A stretch of 64,000 nt of DNA from Acholoe squamosa (GCA_949317995.1 OX439044.1:31630733-31694732), one strand, 5' to 3'. Shown: positions 12,401 through 23,162, counted from the stretch's first letter. Numbers and translations: made by a program. Notes: generated from the letters alone by a model not told the origin.

Positions 12401-15400
12401 ATGAATTTTTCATTTTTTTGAGAATTTTCCAAAACTCTAGGTGCGTCTTATACGCGCACTGCGTCTTATACACGGGAGATTACGGGTTTTGGGGGTTTTG
12501 CAGTGAATGATTACAATAAATTCTGTAATTGAAAAGAGTGCACCCCCCTCAACCTACCCTCAAATATCAGCCTAAATAACACTCAAATCGATTAATATAC
12601 ATCCTAAGGATTAATTTGATGCCTGGTTTGCCTACCCACTGTCAGATTTTAGACCAATAATCATTGTACAACACCCTTCAGTGCGGACCTACAAAGTGTC
12701 TCCTGCTGCCTCCTCCCGTCAATTGGTGTTCTGCAACCTAGAGAGATGGCTCTGTTTATTGCTGAGTGCCCCCTATAGGCCGTAGGGTGCCCGTGGCAGC
12801 AGTTGACAGATCCATCGTGAGAGACGCAGGGCAGAGATAGGGCTGAGGGACGTGTGTGTGGTGAGCACCTCTCAGACCACAGGCCACACCAGACCAGTGA
12901 CCATCAATTAGAGATTCAATATATGACCGACAAGAAAAAGAACCTGAGTTACTCATTATTTAATGGGGTCACATCGTACAACCCTACAATTGAGGTTCCT
13001 GTGATGGGGGGGGGGGGGCTCCAGAAAAATGAAGATTGCAACATATTACACATGTAAATACCAAAGAGAAAATTATATGGCTTCTCAATCCATTTTATTT
13101 TTACAATAAAAAAAAAGTAAATTTCTTTCTTGGGACTATTATGGGAGATGGACGGGCACTATATCCCTCTAACTTACGCTATCTCACACGATCCCTGATC
13201 TGGCATCTCAGTGTTAATTTTGGACATGTACACAACTTAAGGGCGATTGTCTTTCGTTATATACATTTAATTTTAACAACCAGTACTACCCGGTATTCAG
13301 TGTGTCACGGATGAGCATGCGTGACAAGGGCAAAGCAATCTACATTTCTGGTTACTCTGAAAAAGTCTTCTTCATTGGGGTGGAGACCAGGGCCTGCAGA
13401 TCTGAGATGATTCACCAGTCATCTCCGTATAATTAATTAATCTGGCAACCTTGACTCTCATCGGCCACACTGCATCGGCGAATCAATACCAGAATTTCAT
13501 TCTCTTGTCGCAAATGTATATATGGACAAAAACAGTGACTTTTTTCTTCTTAAATGTTTACATGGTATCATTGTATTTTAAACCACCGAATCATAAACTT
13601 AAGGTATTCTTCAATACTAAAGTGCACTAGCATGTCTCCCTAAATTAAGTTGTATTGTTTTTCTATTGCAGGAAAGCCATTAATTTGGACAGTGACCGAG
13701 ATAACTGGCTGACCATAGCTACAGCGTCAGTCACAGGGGATTGTAACCAACAGGCTGGTCTCCGCATACCAGTCACTTTTGGGGAGAATCTACGATCTGG
13801 ATGTAACCTTGTGTAAGTACCTGGGCCTTCATTTTGGTCACTTTAGTGCTATCAGTATTCTATGTACTCTGTATACCCCCCTATAAGGCGCATCTCTCAC
13901 TTTAGCTTATCCTTGCATCCGACATATTCTGATCTTTAAAAGCACAGCTCAGGCTATACTCACGTATAAATCATGCCTTACACTGGGCGTCTAAGATAAT
14001 TCATGTGTTTTTTGTTGTAAATCTTAAATCTATCATTCATCCCATTGGTATACTATCTCTCAAGTACTTTCCTTACAGACTCACCTACAGTAACCTGACA
14101 TCTAGTAAGACATGTGGCCTATTACAGGAGACGGTCATACAGACCTTACTAGGGGCCGACCCACCCACACATGTAGCAGTCTTTGGGAACTCATCCCCCG
14201 AACAAACTGGTGACTGGATCCCGATATTGGAGGAAAACAGACCTGATGGTGTCACGGTATGTTGTCAAACTACTCTGATTAAGCTACCATTTTCAGTTCG
14301 CTCTGCATATCCCGGGCTAACTGGCTGACCATAGTCACACTACTGGGTGGACGGCAATTATATAGCCTGTTGCAAGGACACATCTATCTATACTACTCAC
14401 ACAACCAGGCTTCAGTGCCCAGCTCAATACAGGGACACGGTACCGGGGGGTCTAGATGGGGGGTCCCCACGTCACATGTCGATTTTAAGAAAAGGCAATG
14501 TCACATGTCATTAAATTTTTACTCCTCCATGTCCTTGTCACTAAGCTCCATGTCACATGTCGAATTTAAGAAATGGCCATGTCACCCTGTCGAATTTAGG
14601 GGTCTAGACCCATGTACCGGGGCATGGCGCATGTGCATCATTATTGTGGTAGCATGTCACGCAGTTTTTTTTTCTTCTTCTAAATATGCCCCTCGTGACA
14701 GCCACTGCCGGTTCTCATAGATGGATTGGTCTGATCCCGATTACTATTTACCGTGCCGACACAAATGGTGCACCCTTCAAAACACATTTTCCAATGGACC
14801 ACCCCTGGACCACCCACCTTCCTCTCACGCCACCACAGGCACCGCCGTTATTGCCCAAGAACTCCCAAGCCAAGGAGCTTCCACCGACCTCTTAAAGTTC
14901 ATGGTACATGTGGCCCGGACATGAAGACGCACTTTATCTAGAATCTGACGCATTTATGAACGAAAATTGTGTGTAGGGTACTTCAATTTGGTAACTCTAG
15001 ATAGGTGGGGTGGGGGGGAGGTATGCCAAGCCGGGATCCAAATCCAAACCCTGGGGATCCGAAGCCCGACCGCCGGTGGGCAGTCGAAAGGGTGAGCTGG
15101 GAGAGATAAGACAGATAACGTAAACAGCTCATTTCAATTGCATCTCTGGCTTCTGTAATTACATCTACACCATATTATTGTCGTACTCACCGCCTTGGAC
15201 GACCAGTCATCGAATGTGGGGCACTTCCGCGACGTCAATAACGTAATATTTTGACAGGACAGCTATGATGGGACCCCGGGATGGGACGACGTTCGGACGT
15301 GGTGCTTGACGCTGGCTTCTGAGCGTTTTGGCGGGAAATATGACGTCAGAAATTTTGGTGGTGATCAGCGTCCTACTCTTGTCATTTTGTGGGCGCCGGT

Positions 15401-18145
15401 AACCAGCGAAAATAGGCAGCGTTTCGGCTGCGTCTGCAAAGGAAGTCGTCCTTGGAAATCAAACCAGTCGGTGCCGCTACTGCCAGGCGCTACTGCCCCC
15501 GGGCTACTGCCCAACATAAAAGAGAAATGCATGCATACAAGTAGATCTTTCTTATGTGTGTATGCAGCCCGGGATATGCAGAGCGAACTGAAAATGGTAG
15601 CTGGTCGGGCTCCTGATTACCGTCACCGTGTACAATTGCCTACCCCTGAAAAATTCTTAGCTTCGACGTTTGATAGTCTTGTGTGAGCCGGGCTGTGCCG
15701 GGGGGGGGGGCTGTGAGACGACTTAGCGAATGATAGATATTGTAGTAAACAGTGATACCCTCCCTGTGGGGTGGTATAGCATACACGTAAGGCCCCCTCA
15801 CATGAAGTCCCAATATGACGATAATGGTATTGTCTGTAGCTTTAGGATTAGCCTATATATCCTTATATTGATTTGTCCTACTATGGATCCCTATGGATCT
15901 AGGAACTATATTGAAGCGTCATGTCAAGACTTCAAGCTACTTGATGCTGGGAGCCTAGACGTAGGCTAATAATGATCATGATATACAGGACCTTCATCGA
16001 CATGCATGGACAGTGACATGAAAGGCCCGGGGAAGTGAGAGAGGGAAATTGTACCCCCAGAAGGGCCCCAGACGGAAAAATCGACAAGGGGAAAAGGTAC
16101 GAAAAGACCCCTTTAATAAAATTGACCGGGGATATGGGGTTTGGTGATAAGGGGCCATCCATAAACGATGTCACTCCTTAGGCTACAATCCCTTAGAGAG
16201 GGCGGGGATTTCGTGGTGACAAGGGGGAATCAAAAATGGTCAAAAGATTTCGTGAACTCATTTATGGATGGTCCCTAACGGACAAGACTACTTCTCACAT
16301 CAACAATGGGATAAGACTACAAGGGACCACTGGTTACAATTGACAAGGGAACAAGAGTAATTTCTTATAGAATAAACATGAGAACCCCCCCCCCTCCCCC
16401 CATACAATGATACACGGGTAGAAATATAAGCCACAAAAACACAAAAAAATCTTCATAGCATTAAGCCTAGTTTCAGTAGTAAGAGTAAGGACAGGAAGCT
16501 CACGCCCGAACAGAATATTGCTATTTGCCAGCCCTTTTAGCGTAAGTATACTTTGTATAGAATGAGGGGTGGGGGGGGGGTAAGAAAAAAGGATCGAAAA
16601 TTTGTTGGCTTGTGTGTGAATCCCCCACACAATCATTGTGGCCTACATGCACATGTATGGACAGTGCACTGGACAAGGAGCTTCCCAGCTAGCACGACTC
16701 GTGCAATTTATGTCTTTTTTTTACATGAAAACTCATCAGATTTACATAAGAGAGATGTAATGTGGAACAGTTGTGCTCGCAGGGTTAGGCCTCGGGCTTC
16801 TTATATAGCTGCTCACTCAAAGTGAATTGTGTGTGTATTGGGGGGGGGAGTGGTCATAATGTTCGCATCAAGAGGGTGGGTCTTTCATTTTTCTTTTTGC
16901 GCCATGATTGACATGATTTTCCTTTGACTTGAACCTTTTAATTCAACGTATGATATCAATGTACAAGAGCTTCACTGAGTAGGGACAATTTCCGGGAAAA
17001 AATCTGCGTATATTCGTATGCCTACTTAGGCCATTTTATTCTGATTACTTGGATTACGGATCCGGCGACGTGATTTTTGGCAAAACCAAAAAAAACAAAA
17101 ACGGCAGACGGAAATTTCGAAGAATCTGACAAAAAAAATCCCCTGATGAAAAATATATGTAGTTACCCCTAATAACTACATATTTTACCCTTCATCAGTG
17201 GAAAGTTCTCCATATATTTTCATCAATTAGCTCAGAATCTGGTACATCAATGGTTTATTTTTTCTTTTTTTTTGCTCCCGGCGATGAGGTGTTTTGGCTC
17301 TCAGATAGGGCCAAGTCTAACCTTCTCCCCCCCCCCCCACCCTCTGTCCGACCAAAGTTGAAGGTGAGACAATCCGTAATCCAATTTGTTAGAATTAGGA
17401 GGCCTAAATATTAAACGGGAACCCCCATGGGGACGGGCAAACGCGCATCTCTATAGGGACATAGCGATCATCTGCATCCGGTTTTAGCATAAAGGGTTCA
17501 CTGCTATTTTGCACTTTTAGATTGACTCCTCAGCAATCTTTTGATTCCATTTCTCTCTTTTACAGGACACTGGTGTTGGTTGTGGCTCTATATCCCTGGG
17601 TTTACATCTGGAGGTCATGTACGCTAATGTGGGTGCCCTGGGCAATCCACAGCCCAAGGTCATTGCAGTCAACTATCACTGGGAGGAACCAAAGGAAATA
17701 CTCTTTCAGGTAGGTTTCATTTAAGTTGAAAATCAAGGAATTATACCCTACTGGTTTAATTGATATCAAGGTGTGAAACCTTATATCCATGTATAGAATA
17801 GCATGCCAAATGGGTGGACCCTGGGGTAGACGCTCGTTTTGGCCAGGGCGTGGAGGGGCAGTGACCCAGCATTTGTCTTGTGTGACTGACGCCTTTCTGA
17901 TACTATAAACCTTAGGTATTACCCGTATGCCTAGTTTCCACGTTTATAAATGTACAATATTTGTCTCTTTTCAGTGCTCTGGTCCCTACTGCCTAAGTGG
18001 CTCGGAGGACACCCTGACTCAAAATTTTGAGGTGGTCAGCTCAGTCGGCTTTATTGATGCATCCAACAAGGCCAATGGTGTGGACGCAGAGACTCCCCAG
18101 TTCACTGCCAAACTACCAGAAGACTTCTTCTACCCATTCTCATAA
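465..18145 (+). CDS. TCTN: Tectonic family protein, 3' part (8 exons, 5' end outside window)
   Basis: Eight exons join in phase: 465-528, 1168-1337, 1808-1933, 2261-2373, 13672-13812, 14079-14256, 17566-17709 and 17975-18145 (TAA at 18143-18145). They give 368 residues of the C-terminal part. Tectonics act in the MKS/B9 complex of the ciliary transition zone and in Hedgehog signalling (family knowledge). The strongest evidence is residues 131-145, SGNPGYQVGQPLMAG, the family's characteristic Gly/Pro-rich string. It is preceded by MYCTDTI and VEYMLEH and followed by a Cys-containing beta-rich region ending EDFFYPFS. No transmembrane helix is visible at the C terminus, which fits a TCTN1-like rather than TCTN2/3-like member, but the orthologue is not settled. 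All splice sites are GT-AG; the 1338 donor (AAG|GTGGAA) is weak. The N terminus and signal peptide lie left of the window. The fourth intron here (2374-13671) hosts another gene on the opposite strand. Confidence 0.87.
810..1090 (+). mobile_element. MITE family A, copy 1 (TA target site)
   Basis: This 281-bp element has terminal inverted repeats, consensus CCGTAATCTCCCGCGTATAA, followed by GRCGC. TA dinucleotides flank both sides (808-809 and 1091-1092), which suits a Tc1/mariner-type non-autonomous element. The interior carries a conserved block around GGTCTTGGTGTCCCCCTTGT at about 1012. Further copies lie at 2955-3246, 12194-12485 (reverse) and 24779-25068. The short open frame inside it is not a gene. 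Confidence 0.85.
2955..3246 (+). mobile_element. MITE family A, copy 2 (TA target site)
   Basis: This 292-bp copy is the best preserved of the four. Both 25-base ends are near-perfect inverted repeats, and TA duplications sit at 2953-2954 and 3247-3248. The left end carries an extra tandem GCGCGTATAAGACGCA. It sits inside the Tectonic intron, downstream of the nested gene's stop. Confidence 0.88.
3774..9097 (-). CDS. Unrecognised 1,068-residue protein with duplicated N-terminal module and SIM-like motifs (nested gene)
   Basis: There are two coding exons, 9097-6485 and 4367-3774, joined in phase 0 (GACATG|GTAAGT to CATTACAG|AAGCCA). Translation should start at the ATG at 9097, because a strong acceptor (TTTTTTCTTGCAG) ends at 9104; the 17 codons upstream that stay open are intron. 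Residues ~7-53 and ~121-168 are two copies of one module (LLLCKSGLTYTNELKVQGVI versus GLVCRNSITYKKQVTIAAVI, then G.TVD and a hydrophobic HV string). VVDLTE (100-105), FVDLTE (243-248), and later VIDIED and VIDLED, with VIQCISDSDDD, look like SUMO-interacting motifs. The middle is Pro/Ser/Gln-rich with about nine degenerate 13-14-residue repeats (DTYQQN…SR). The last ~197 residues look globular. I infer a nuclear SUMO-binding scaffold; family unknown. It lies wholly inside a Tectonic intron, opposite strand. Confidence 0.78.
5270..5500 (-). promoter_or_regulatory. Candidate internal promoter: NRF1- and YY1-like sites
   Basis: Two NRF1-type palindromes (GTGCGCATGCGTG at 5303-5315 and TGCGCGCATGCGCGA at 5482-5496) lie in the intron of the nested gene. 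A minus-strand ACAAAATGGCGG (YY1-like, often at transcription starts) is at about 5277-5288. The CG-rich sites stand out from the AT-rich surroundings. This could drive a short transcript into the 4367-3774 exon; no matching first exon with a good donor was found. Confidence 0.35.
9104..10096. other. Upstream of nested gene: no feature recognised
   Basis: AT-rich intronic sequence of the Tectonic gene. A 5' UTR exon of the nested gene should lie here or further right, because a splice acceptor precedes its ATG, but no exon could be chosen. Nothing coding is supported. Confidence 0.4.
10558..10810. repeat. 253-bp direct duplication, copy 1
   Basis: This copy matches 12488-12740 over its whole length with a single substitution noted (AACTTACCC versus AACCTACCC). 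The offset is a constant 1,930 bases. Flanks differ sharply on both sides. Confidence 0.9.
10899..11040. repeat. C-rich minisatellite, ~35-bp unit, about 4-5 copies
   Basis: Units alternate a run of 7-10 C with GAATGGGTTGAAAAAAAATG. The length of the C and A runs varies between units. Open frames exist on both strands only because of the repeat; they are not genes. Confidence 0.85.
11204..12095. mobile_element. Foldback-like element with diverged long inverted repeats
   Basis: The left arm (about 11204-11324) and right arm (about 11926-12095) match in reverse complement along most of their length. Shared blocks include AATATGGGTACCTGC, a diverged AAAGATC.TTCACAAAT and CTTATCC.TGCTA. The interior (~600 bp) contains a smaller hairpin near 11700-11752 (GTATGGTGTAGCACCACAAA with its partner). 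No ORF with transposase features was seen. Confidence 0.6.
12194..12485 (-). mobile_element. MITE family A, copy 3 (reverse orientation)
   Basis: This copy has the same ends and interior as copy 2, inverted. The left flank keeps AT-rich target sequence, but the right flank lacks TA and runs into the 253-bp duplicated segment. Confidence 0.85.
12488..12740. repeat. 253-bp direct duplication, copy 2
   Basis: This is the second copy of 10558-10810. It starts directly at the right end of the reverse-oriented MITE (12194-12485), where the expected TA target-site base pair is missing. That suggests the junction arose by rearrangement at the MITE end. Confidence 0.9.
12741..13671. other. Remainder of large Tectonic intron, nothing recognised
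   Basis: No exon, RNA gene or bounded repeat could be supported. There is a G run near 13008. The region ends in the 3' splice site TTTTCTATTGCAG at 13671. Confidence 0.4.
14257..17565. other. Tectonic intron with CG-rich segment
   Basis: This intron separates the 14079-14256 and 17566-17709 exons. It contains a two-unit imperfect repeat around CACATGTCGA.TTTAAGAAA (about 14470-14600), a CG-rich stretch at about 15180-15720 and a MITE-like hairpin at 16149-16278. G runs (e.g. 16568-16579) and C runs (17327-17338) are also present. No coding exon was supported. Confidence 0.5.
16149..16278. mobile_element. Short MITE with CCATCCATAAA ends
   Basis: The ends AAGGGGCCATCCATAAACGA and TTTATGGATGGTCCCTAA are inverted repeats enclosing about 90 bp. 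Terminal repeats beginning G(G/A)CCATCCATAAA followed by a CRE-like GTCA are, as I recall, common in invertebrate MITEs. It carries no ORF. Confidence 0.65.
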
Positions 18146-18241
18146 ACATATGTGTATAGGCAAAATGAAATTGTTTTATTGTCAAAAGAAGAGGGGATGA
18201 GATCTATGTTTCAGCAGAAGAGCATTAGCCATTAGATATTG

Positions 18242-18247
18242 AATAAA
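18242..18247 (+). terminator. Poly(A) signal of the Tectonic gene
   Basis: AATAAA lies 97 bases after the TAA stop, in AT-rich sequence and before any other feature. It is the first perfect hexamer downstream of the stop, so the 3' UTR is probably about 120 bases. Confidence 0.55.
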
Positions 18248-18391
18248 TAAGTAAATCGTATTTGGTGCAAAACTAAAACATAAATCAAAATTACCATTTT
18301 GGTTAGGGGTTATAGCAATATGCAAAATCTTGCTCTGCGTTTCGAAAATCAAGTGTAATTAGTATGGTCCTAGTTCAAATGACATGAAAGG

Positions 18392-18395
<4 letters not shown>

Positions 18396-18441
<46 letters not shown>
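18396..18441. repeat. (TA)n microsatellite
   Basis: About 23 uninterrupted TA units, downstream of the Tectonic 3' end. Confidence 0.95.
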
Positions 18442-18445
<4 letters not shown>

Positions 18446-19524
18446 AATATGATGTAGATGTACAGTGTACAGTTAATGATATATGACAAGCCGTCCATTG
18501 TAAGTAACAATACATCGACTCCATGTACATTCATGTACATAAATGGCCGTCCAATATAGGCAAGTATATTATGTGTTTTCATCCCATTTCATATTTATTG
18601 TTTTATTCACATATTCTGTATAAATTAAGTGCTGTAATACCTCGCGTTCTTGCGTATACATGAAGGACACCCTCAGTTAAAAGATTTACTGTATGGCACA
18701 TCTTGGGCTCAACTTTGGGCAGTTTACCCTCGCCTATAAGCCTAGGCACACACAGAGTTCAGCCACGTACAAGATATCCTCAGGTAATAATTAGCCAGAC
18801 CTTGTCCCTGAGGTGTACGATATTTCTGTGTGCTTTTCTATATTCGCAATATAATGTATTCGTATGTAATAGCGAATTTAAGATATGCCTACTTGTAACG
18901 AGTACGACAACGTGTAGTATATCCTTCAGCATTGCTCTTTTAAAATCACTATCAATGCCTTAGATATAATTTTAGGCATGGACACATAATGTATGAATGG
19001 AATTTTTCATTTATCAGTTTTACTATTGCTTGTAACGAGTAAATTACTTGACATCCATAACATCACTGTTAATCATGATCCATATTTTCATATAACATCA
19101 AAATCCACTGTTGATTTTCATTGGTAGTTTACACTTTTAAAATGGAATAAGACCAAATTGTGTCATTTCCTACACAATCCCATGAGTAGAATTAAGTCAT
19201 AAGAGAATATCACCCCGGGAATATCATAAACATGAATGTATATATTTGTTTAAATAAGTGGCATTTTAATTACCTATGTTTACAAGCTTATTTTCATTAA
19301 TGCGAAAAAGGAAAGAGAAGAAAAAAGTGAAAGACATTCAGACATTCAAATCAGGCACGTCTATTCCAAGAGATTAAACAGATGAAACGTGGGTCTCTAG
19401 TATCTGCCATGCAAATGGCCCTTGCTAGAAAAGTTCTGCCAGATACACAAAAAGTTTCGCCATAGTTATTTTATTCTTTGAGAGAAATATAGAGACTAGA
19501 TGGTGTCCAACTCAATTAGAGGTC
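18442..19524. other. Intergenic, nothing recognised
   Basis: AT-rich sequence between the Tectonic 3' end and the 39-bp minisatellite. No exon or RNA gene was seen. Confidence 0.5.
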
Positions 19525-20186
19525 GTGATGCAGGTCATGCACCATGACATCATACTGGTATATATGAGGCAGGCCATGCATCATGACATCATACTGGTAT
19601 ATATGATGCAGGTCATGCATCATGGCATCATACTGGTATATATGATGCAGGTCATGCATCATGACATCATACTGGTGTATATGATGCAGGTCATGCATCA
19701 TGACATCATACTGGTAAATATGATGCAGGTCATGCATCATGGCATCATACTAGTATATATGATGCAGGTCATGCATCATGGCATCATACTGGTATATATG
19801 ATGCAGGTCATGCATCATGGCATCATACTGGTATATATGATGCAGGTCATGCATCATGGCATCATACTGGTATATATGATGCAGGTCATGCATCATGACA
19901 TCATACTGGTATATATGATGCAGGTCATGCATCATGACATCATACTGGTATATATGATGCAGGTCATGCATCATGGCATCATTTGTATATATGATGCAGG
20001 TCATGCATCATGGCATCATACTGGTATATATGATGCAGGTCATGCATCATGGCATCATACTGGTATATATGAGGCAGGTCATGCATCATGACATCATTCT
20101 GGTATATATGATGCAGGTCATGCATCATGACATCATACTGGTATATATGATGCAGGTCATGCATCATGACATCATACTGGTATATT
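19525..20186. repeat. 39-bp minisatellite, about 17 copies, open in both directions
   Basis: The unit is close to ATGATGCAGGTCATGCATCA plus TGRCATCATACTGGTATAT. Its length is a multiple of three, so long open frames run on both strands (13-residue units MMQVMHHGIILVY and, in reverse, MMHDLHHIYQYDV). Each unit holds ATGATGCA-GGTCA-TGCATCAT, a perfect 8-bp hairpin, and an overlapping alternative GTCATG-CAT-CATGAC in the units with A rather than G. One unit is shortened near 19981. No start context, splice sites or flanking exon make a protein likely. Confidence 0.93.
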
Positions 20187-20362
20187 TTGTCCCGCTGTCA
20201 TTCATTCGTTCAATTTTTCCATTAAAGTTCTGACAGGTCAGGGAGAGTGAGGGAAAATTCAGTGGTCAGGAAATCGTAGGAATTTCTTTTTGGAAGTCAG
20301 GGAAACTTCTTTTCTGAATAAGACCTTTGGTATAGATTTATAGTCTGGCAGAATTGCAGGTT

Positions 20363-20861
20363 CACAGTGCAGAAGGTACTTGGGTAACTGGCAGTTACCC
20401 CATCCAACTTGGCAGTTCCTTTAATGTACAGAACTAAAACCGAGATCACACAGTATTTCAACTGATTTGAGTCATGTTAAATTATTTAAATGAATAAACA
20501 TCTGAACTTATAACTATAGACTGGCGTTGTCAAGATCAGTAGTATAAAGAGGTTTTAGATTTGTCAGTACTAGGGTAACACAGGTTGTTTAAAATAACAA
20601 TTACTAGGGTAACTTCATTAGGATTTAACCTAGTACCCAACTTTCAATTTTGACTGATATCTATGTAATCTAAGTAATTTAGTAACTCTAGGTCTTGTCT
20701 CCATAAGTATCTATGCCCTATTTAAGATTCTGTGATCCTATTATGATGTGGAATAGTGTATTAAAAGCAAAGAATCAGGAAATGTGTTCAGACTTGATTG
20801 CAAATGACCCCTCAAGTTGGATAGGGTAACTGCCAGTTACCCTGGTACTTTCTGCACTGTA
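20363..20861. mobile_element. Foldback element, 499 bp, candidate 5-bp TSD AGGTT
   Basis: The ends 20363-20411 and 20813-20861 are 49-bp inverted repeats with five mismatches. Each contains the palindrome GGGTAACTGGCAGTTACCC. AGGTT sits at 20358-20362 and again at 20862-20866, a plausible target-site duplication. The interior repeats CTAGGGTAAC and has no ORF. Confidence 0.8.
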
Positions 20862-21699
20862 AGGTTGACCCCAAATTCTCCTATGTTTTCTCTCCCTTGA
20901 TTGCACATCTACACGGTCTTTAAGAACACTTCCAATAGGTATGTGGATGTCACTCTTGAACATTTTAATCATTCAAGATGACTGCCAAAATGTAAAAAAA
21001 AGAACAGAAAACGGGGTGCCCCCCCTCAGAAAAAAAACAACAACAACAGGATATTAAATGCTGTATGAGCTCTGTGCAGTATTTCCCCGTGTATAGGTCG
21101 GGCCCCGTTTGCTATATCCTGCTCCGTGTATACGGCCTTAGCAGGATCATTTATTTGCCAATGAGATAAGCCCAACGATTGACTGCGGTCCTCTCGGGGG
21201 CTCACTGGTACCCATCTGATAGGTCTTAGCAGTAGAACTCGCTGGTAACAAGCTCCAGTAATGGTGGCGCCCATGGGGCGACCTGCTAACCCGGAATAGG
21301 CCGAGGGGGGCGTGGGGGGTAGGTGCTAAGGTACACTCAATACATAATTATCATATTTTTGGCCATAACTCCACTTCTGAACGTAGCATTTACACATTTC
21401 CTTCAGATATATTACGCCCATCCATAGGGGCCTGTCTCTTTTGCACATAATATGTGACCAGGCAAGCAAAAACACCCCTCTGCAGGGAAACTCATTATCA
21501 AAGTTCATCTGAAGATCTTTAAAATGAAACATCATAGGGTTAAATATTCCTTGTAGTTATGTAAGAACCCCTCCCTGAACATAGGTCGTTATTCATATCT
21601 AAAATCAATCGATGATTAAGCTCTAAATACATTATAACCCATAATAATGTCTAAAAACACAATAAATCAGCCTTTTTCATAAAAAAAAACCAACATAAT

Positions 21700-22040
21700 A
21701 ATATGATGATTTTTATCATAGATTTTGATCTAGAAGGAATAGTCCATTTCTGCTTTCAGTTTTGGTTTTTTTTGGGAGTATCCCCAAAAATTGGCATAAA
21801 AATCTGCAAATTTTGATTATTGGAATGGTTGCCATGGCAACCAGGAATAGGCATATAGGTGGATTTCTCATGAAAAATGTTCATTTTATCATCCAAATAT
21901 GGGCCATTTCAACCAAAAATGGTGCATTTTAAATGAAACCATTGAATTCTGCATCAAAAATTAGCTTTATGTATTATTATAATGATTTAAGAGTAATTTT
22001 GCCCTCAAATGCCCCCTGGTGGCCTAATGGGGAGTAAAAA
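21700..22040 (+). repeat. Diverged interspersed repeat family B, copy 1
   Basis: This is the most diverged of three related segments; the others are at 24060-24330 and 31080-31460. Shared landmarks are GATCTAGAA, CCATGGCAACC, an AAA-rich middle and CCCCTGGTGGC near the end. No coding capacity is visible. Confidence 0.5.
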
Positions 22041-22724
22041 ATCCCCCGTGGAGGGGTGTGTCAACGAGTCCGTAAATGATGAATGAGGATGAATACAGAC
22101 GAATCAGGAATCCAGTTTGATATCCACTTTATTCATTGAAGTCCACGAGGTATAGATGGTGTTATACCATGGTTATCACGTTCTTGAATGAATTTACGAT
22201 GCCTGGAGCGGATAATGACGTTCGAATAGTACGCGCTATTTGAATGGACATTGACACTGGAGACGAGACGACGTGACAGCAAGTTGACAGCGAAGAATTT
22301 AATTCAATAATAAAAAAACTATACGATTAGAAGCTTAATGCTAATAGAGGATGAATCTAGATATTATAATCTATCACCTACCTTTAATTTGCCATGATTT
22401 AAAGTGTAGTTTCAACAGGATTGAAGAAATAAAAATCGAATCGAGCGAAAAATTCCCCGTCATGTTGACTGCGTAGCGCACGGATTATTTACCGCGGCGA
22501 GACACAAGTTGTGATGTTGGCATATGCTCTATGGGTATTCTGGCTGTCGCGCACAGTCCTTACCAGCGTTTCTACTATGAAAATGCCTGTAGGACACACG
22601 CCGAGGTATCACTTTGCGTCCAACCGGCTTTGTCGTCTCGCCAAGAAACCAAGATGGCGGAGGAGATTGAAAAAGACGTATCGCTTGGATTTTTATTTCT
22701 TCATTTTATAAGGTATTTACTTAA

Positions 22725-22879
22725 GAAAATGGAGGAAACCATGGTATAAACGTCATACATAACAAATAGAGGTTCACTCTTTGATTCTAGGGGGTTAGAT
22801 AAGAATGCACTCGGCCTACGGCCTCGTGCTTCTTATCTCCCCCTAGAATCAACTCGTGAACCTCTATTTGTTATTTATG
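22725..22879. mobile_element. Palindromic hairpin element 1
   Basis: The arms 22754-22810 and 22826-22879 are inverted copies of ~54 bases with few mismatches. They surround a 15-base centre TCGGCCTACGGCCTC. The 27 bases to the left, ending GGTATAAAC, also precede hairpin element 2 at 39649. Confidence 0.8.
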
Positions 22880-23162
22880 CCTTTAATACAGTATAAGGTG
22901 CCCAACAGTGTCCAAGCCTAGCCCTTGAGCTAGGGGCTCTTGTCTCACGTGAGTGTGTGAGGTATGAAGTATGAAGGTGAAAAGATGAGTGAGCTGCTCC
23001 ACCTACAGGTATTTATAGTAGGAGCTGCTCACCCAGCTCATCCTAAAAATAGTATCAGGTGAGCTAAGTATAGTAACTGGGGATGTAGGTGGATCCTGCA
23101 GGTATGTAGGTGGATCCTTAACATAGCACTGGGGGTCACAGAGTTCAGTATGGTTCTAAATA
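22880..23162. other. Intergenic, nothing recognised
   Basis: No exon was seen. Short repeats of GTGAGCTGCTC foreshadow the 82-bp tandem repeat that follows. Confidence 0.4.

Noticed and set aside
15306..15686. 126-residue ORF in the CG-rich intron segment
   Set aside because: Low-complexity composition, no splice partners in phase with the Tectonic exons, and no recognisable domain.
19525..20091. 188-residue repetitive ORF (and its reverse-strand counterparts) as a repeat protein
   Set aside because: Frames are open on both strands because the 39-bp unit is a multiple of three; there is no splice site, promoter or non-repeat coding flank.
22653..22749. Short ORF beginning AAGATGGCGGAGGAG as a first exon
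   Set aside because: It gives only 31 codons, with a weak donor and no partner exon; the end overlaps the flank of palindrome 1.
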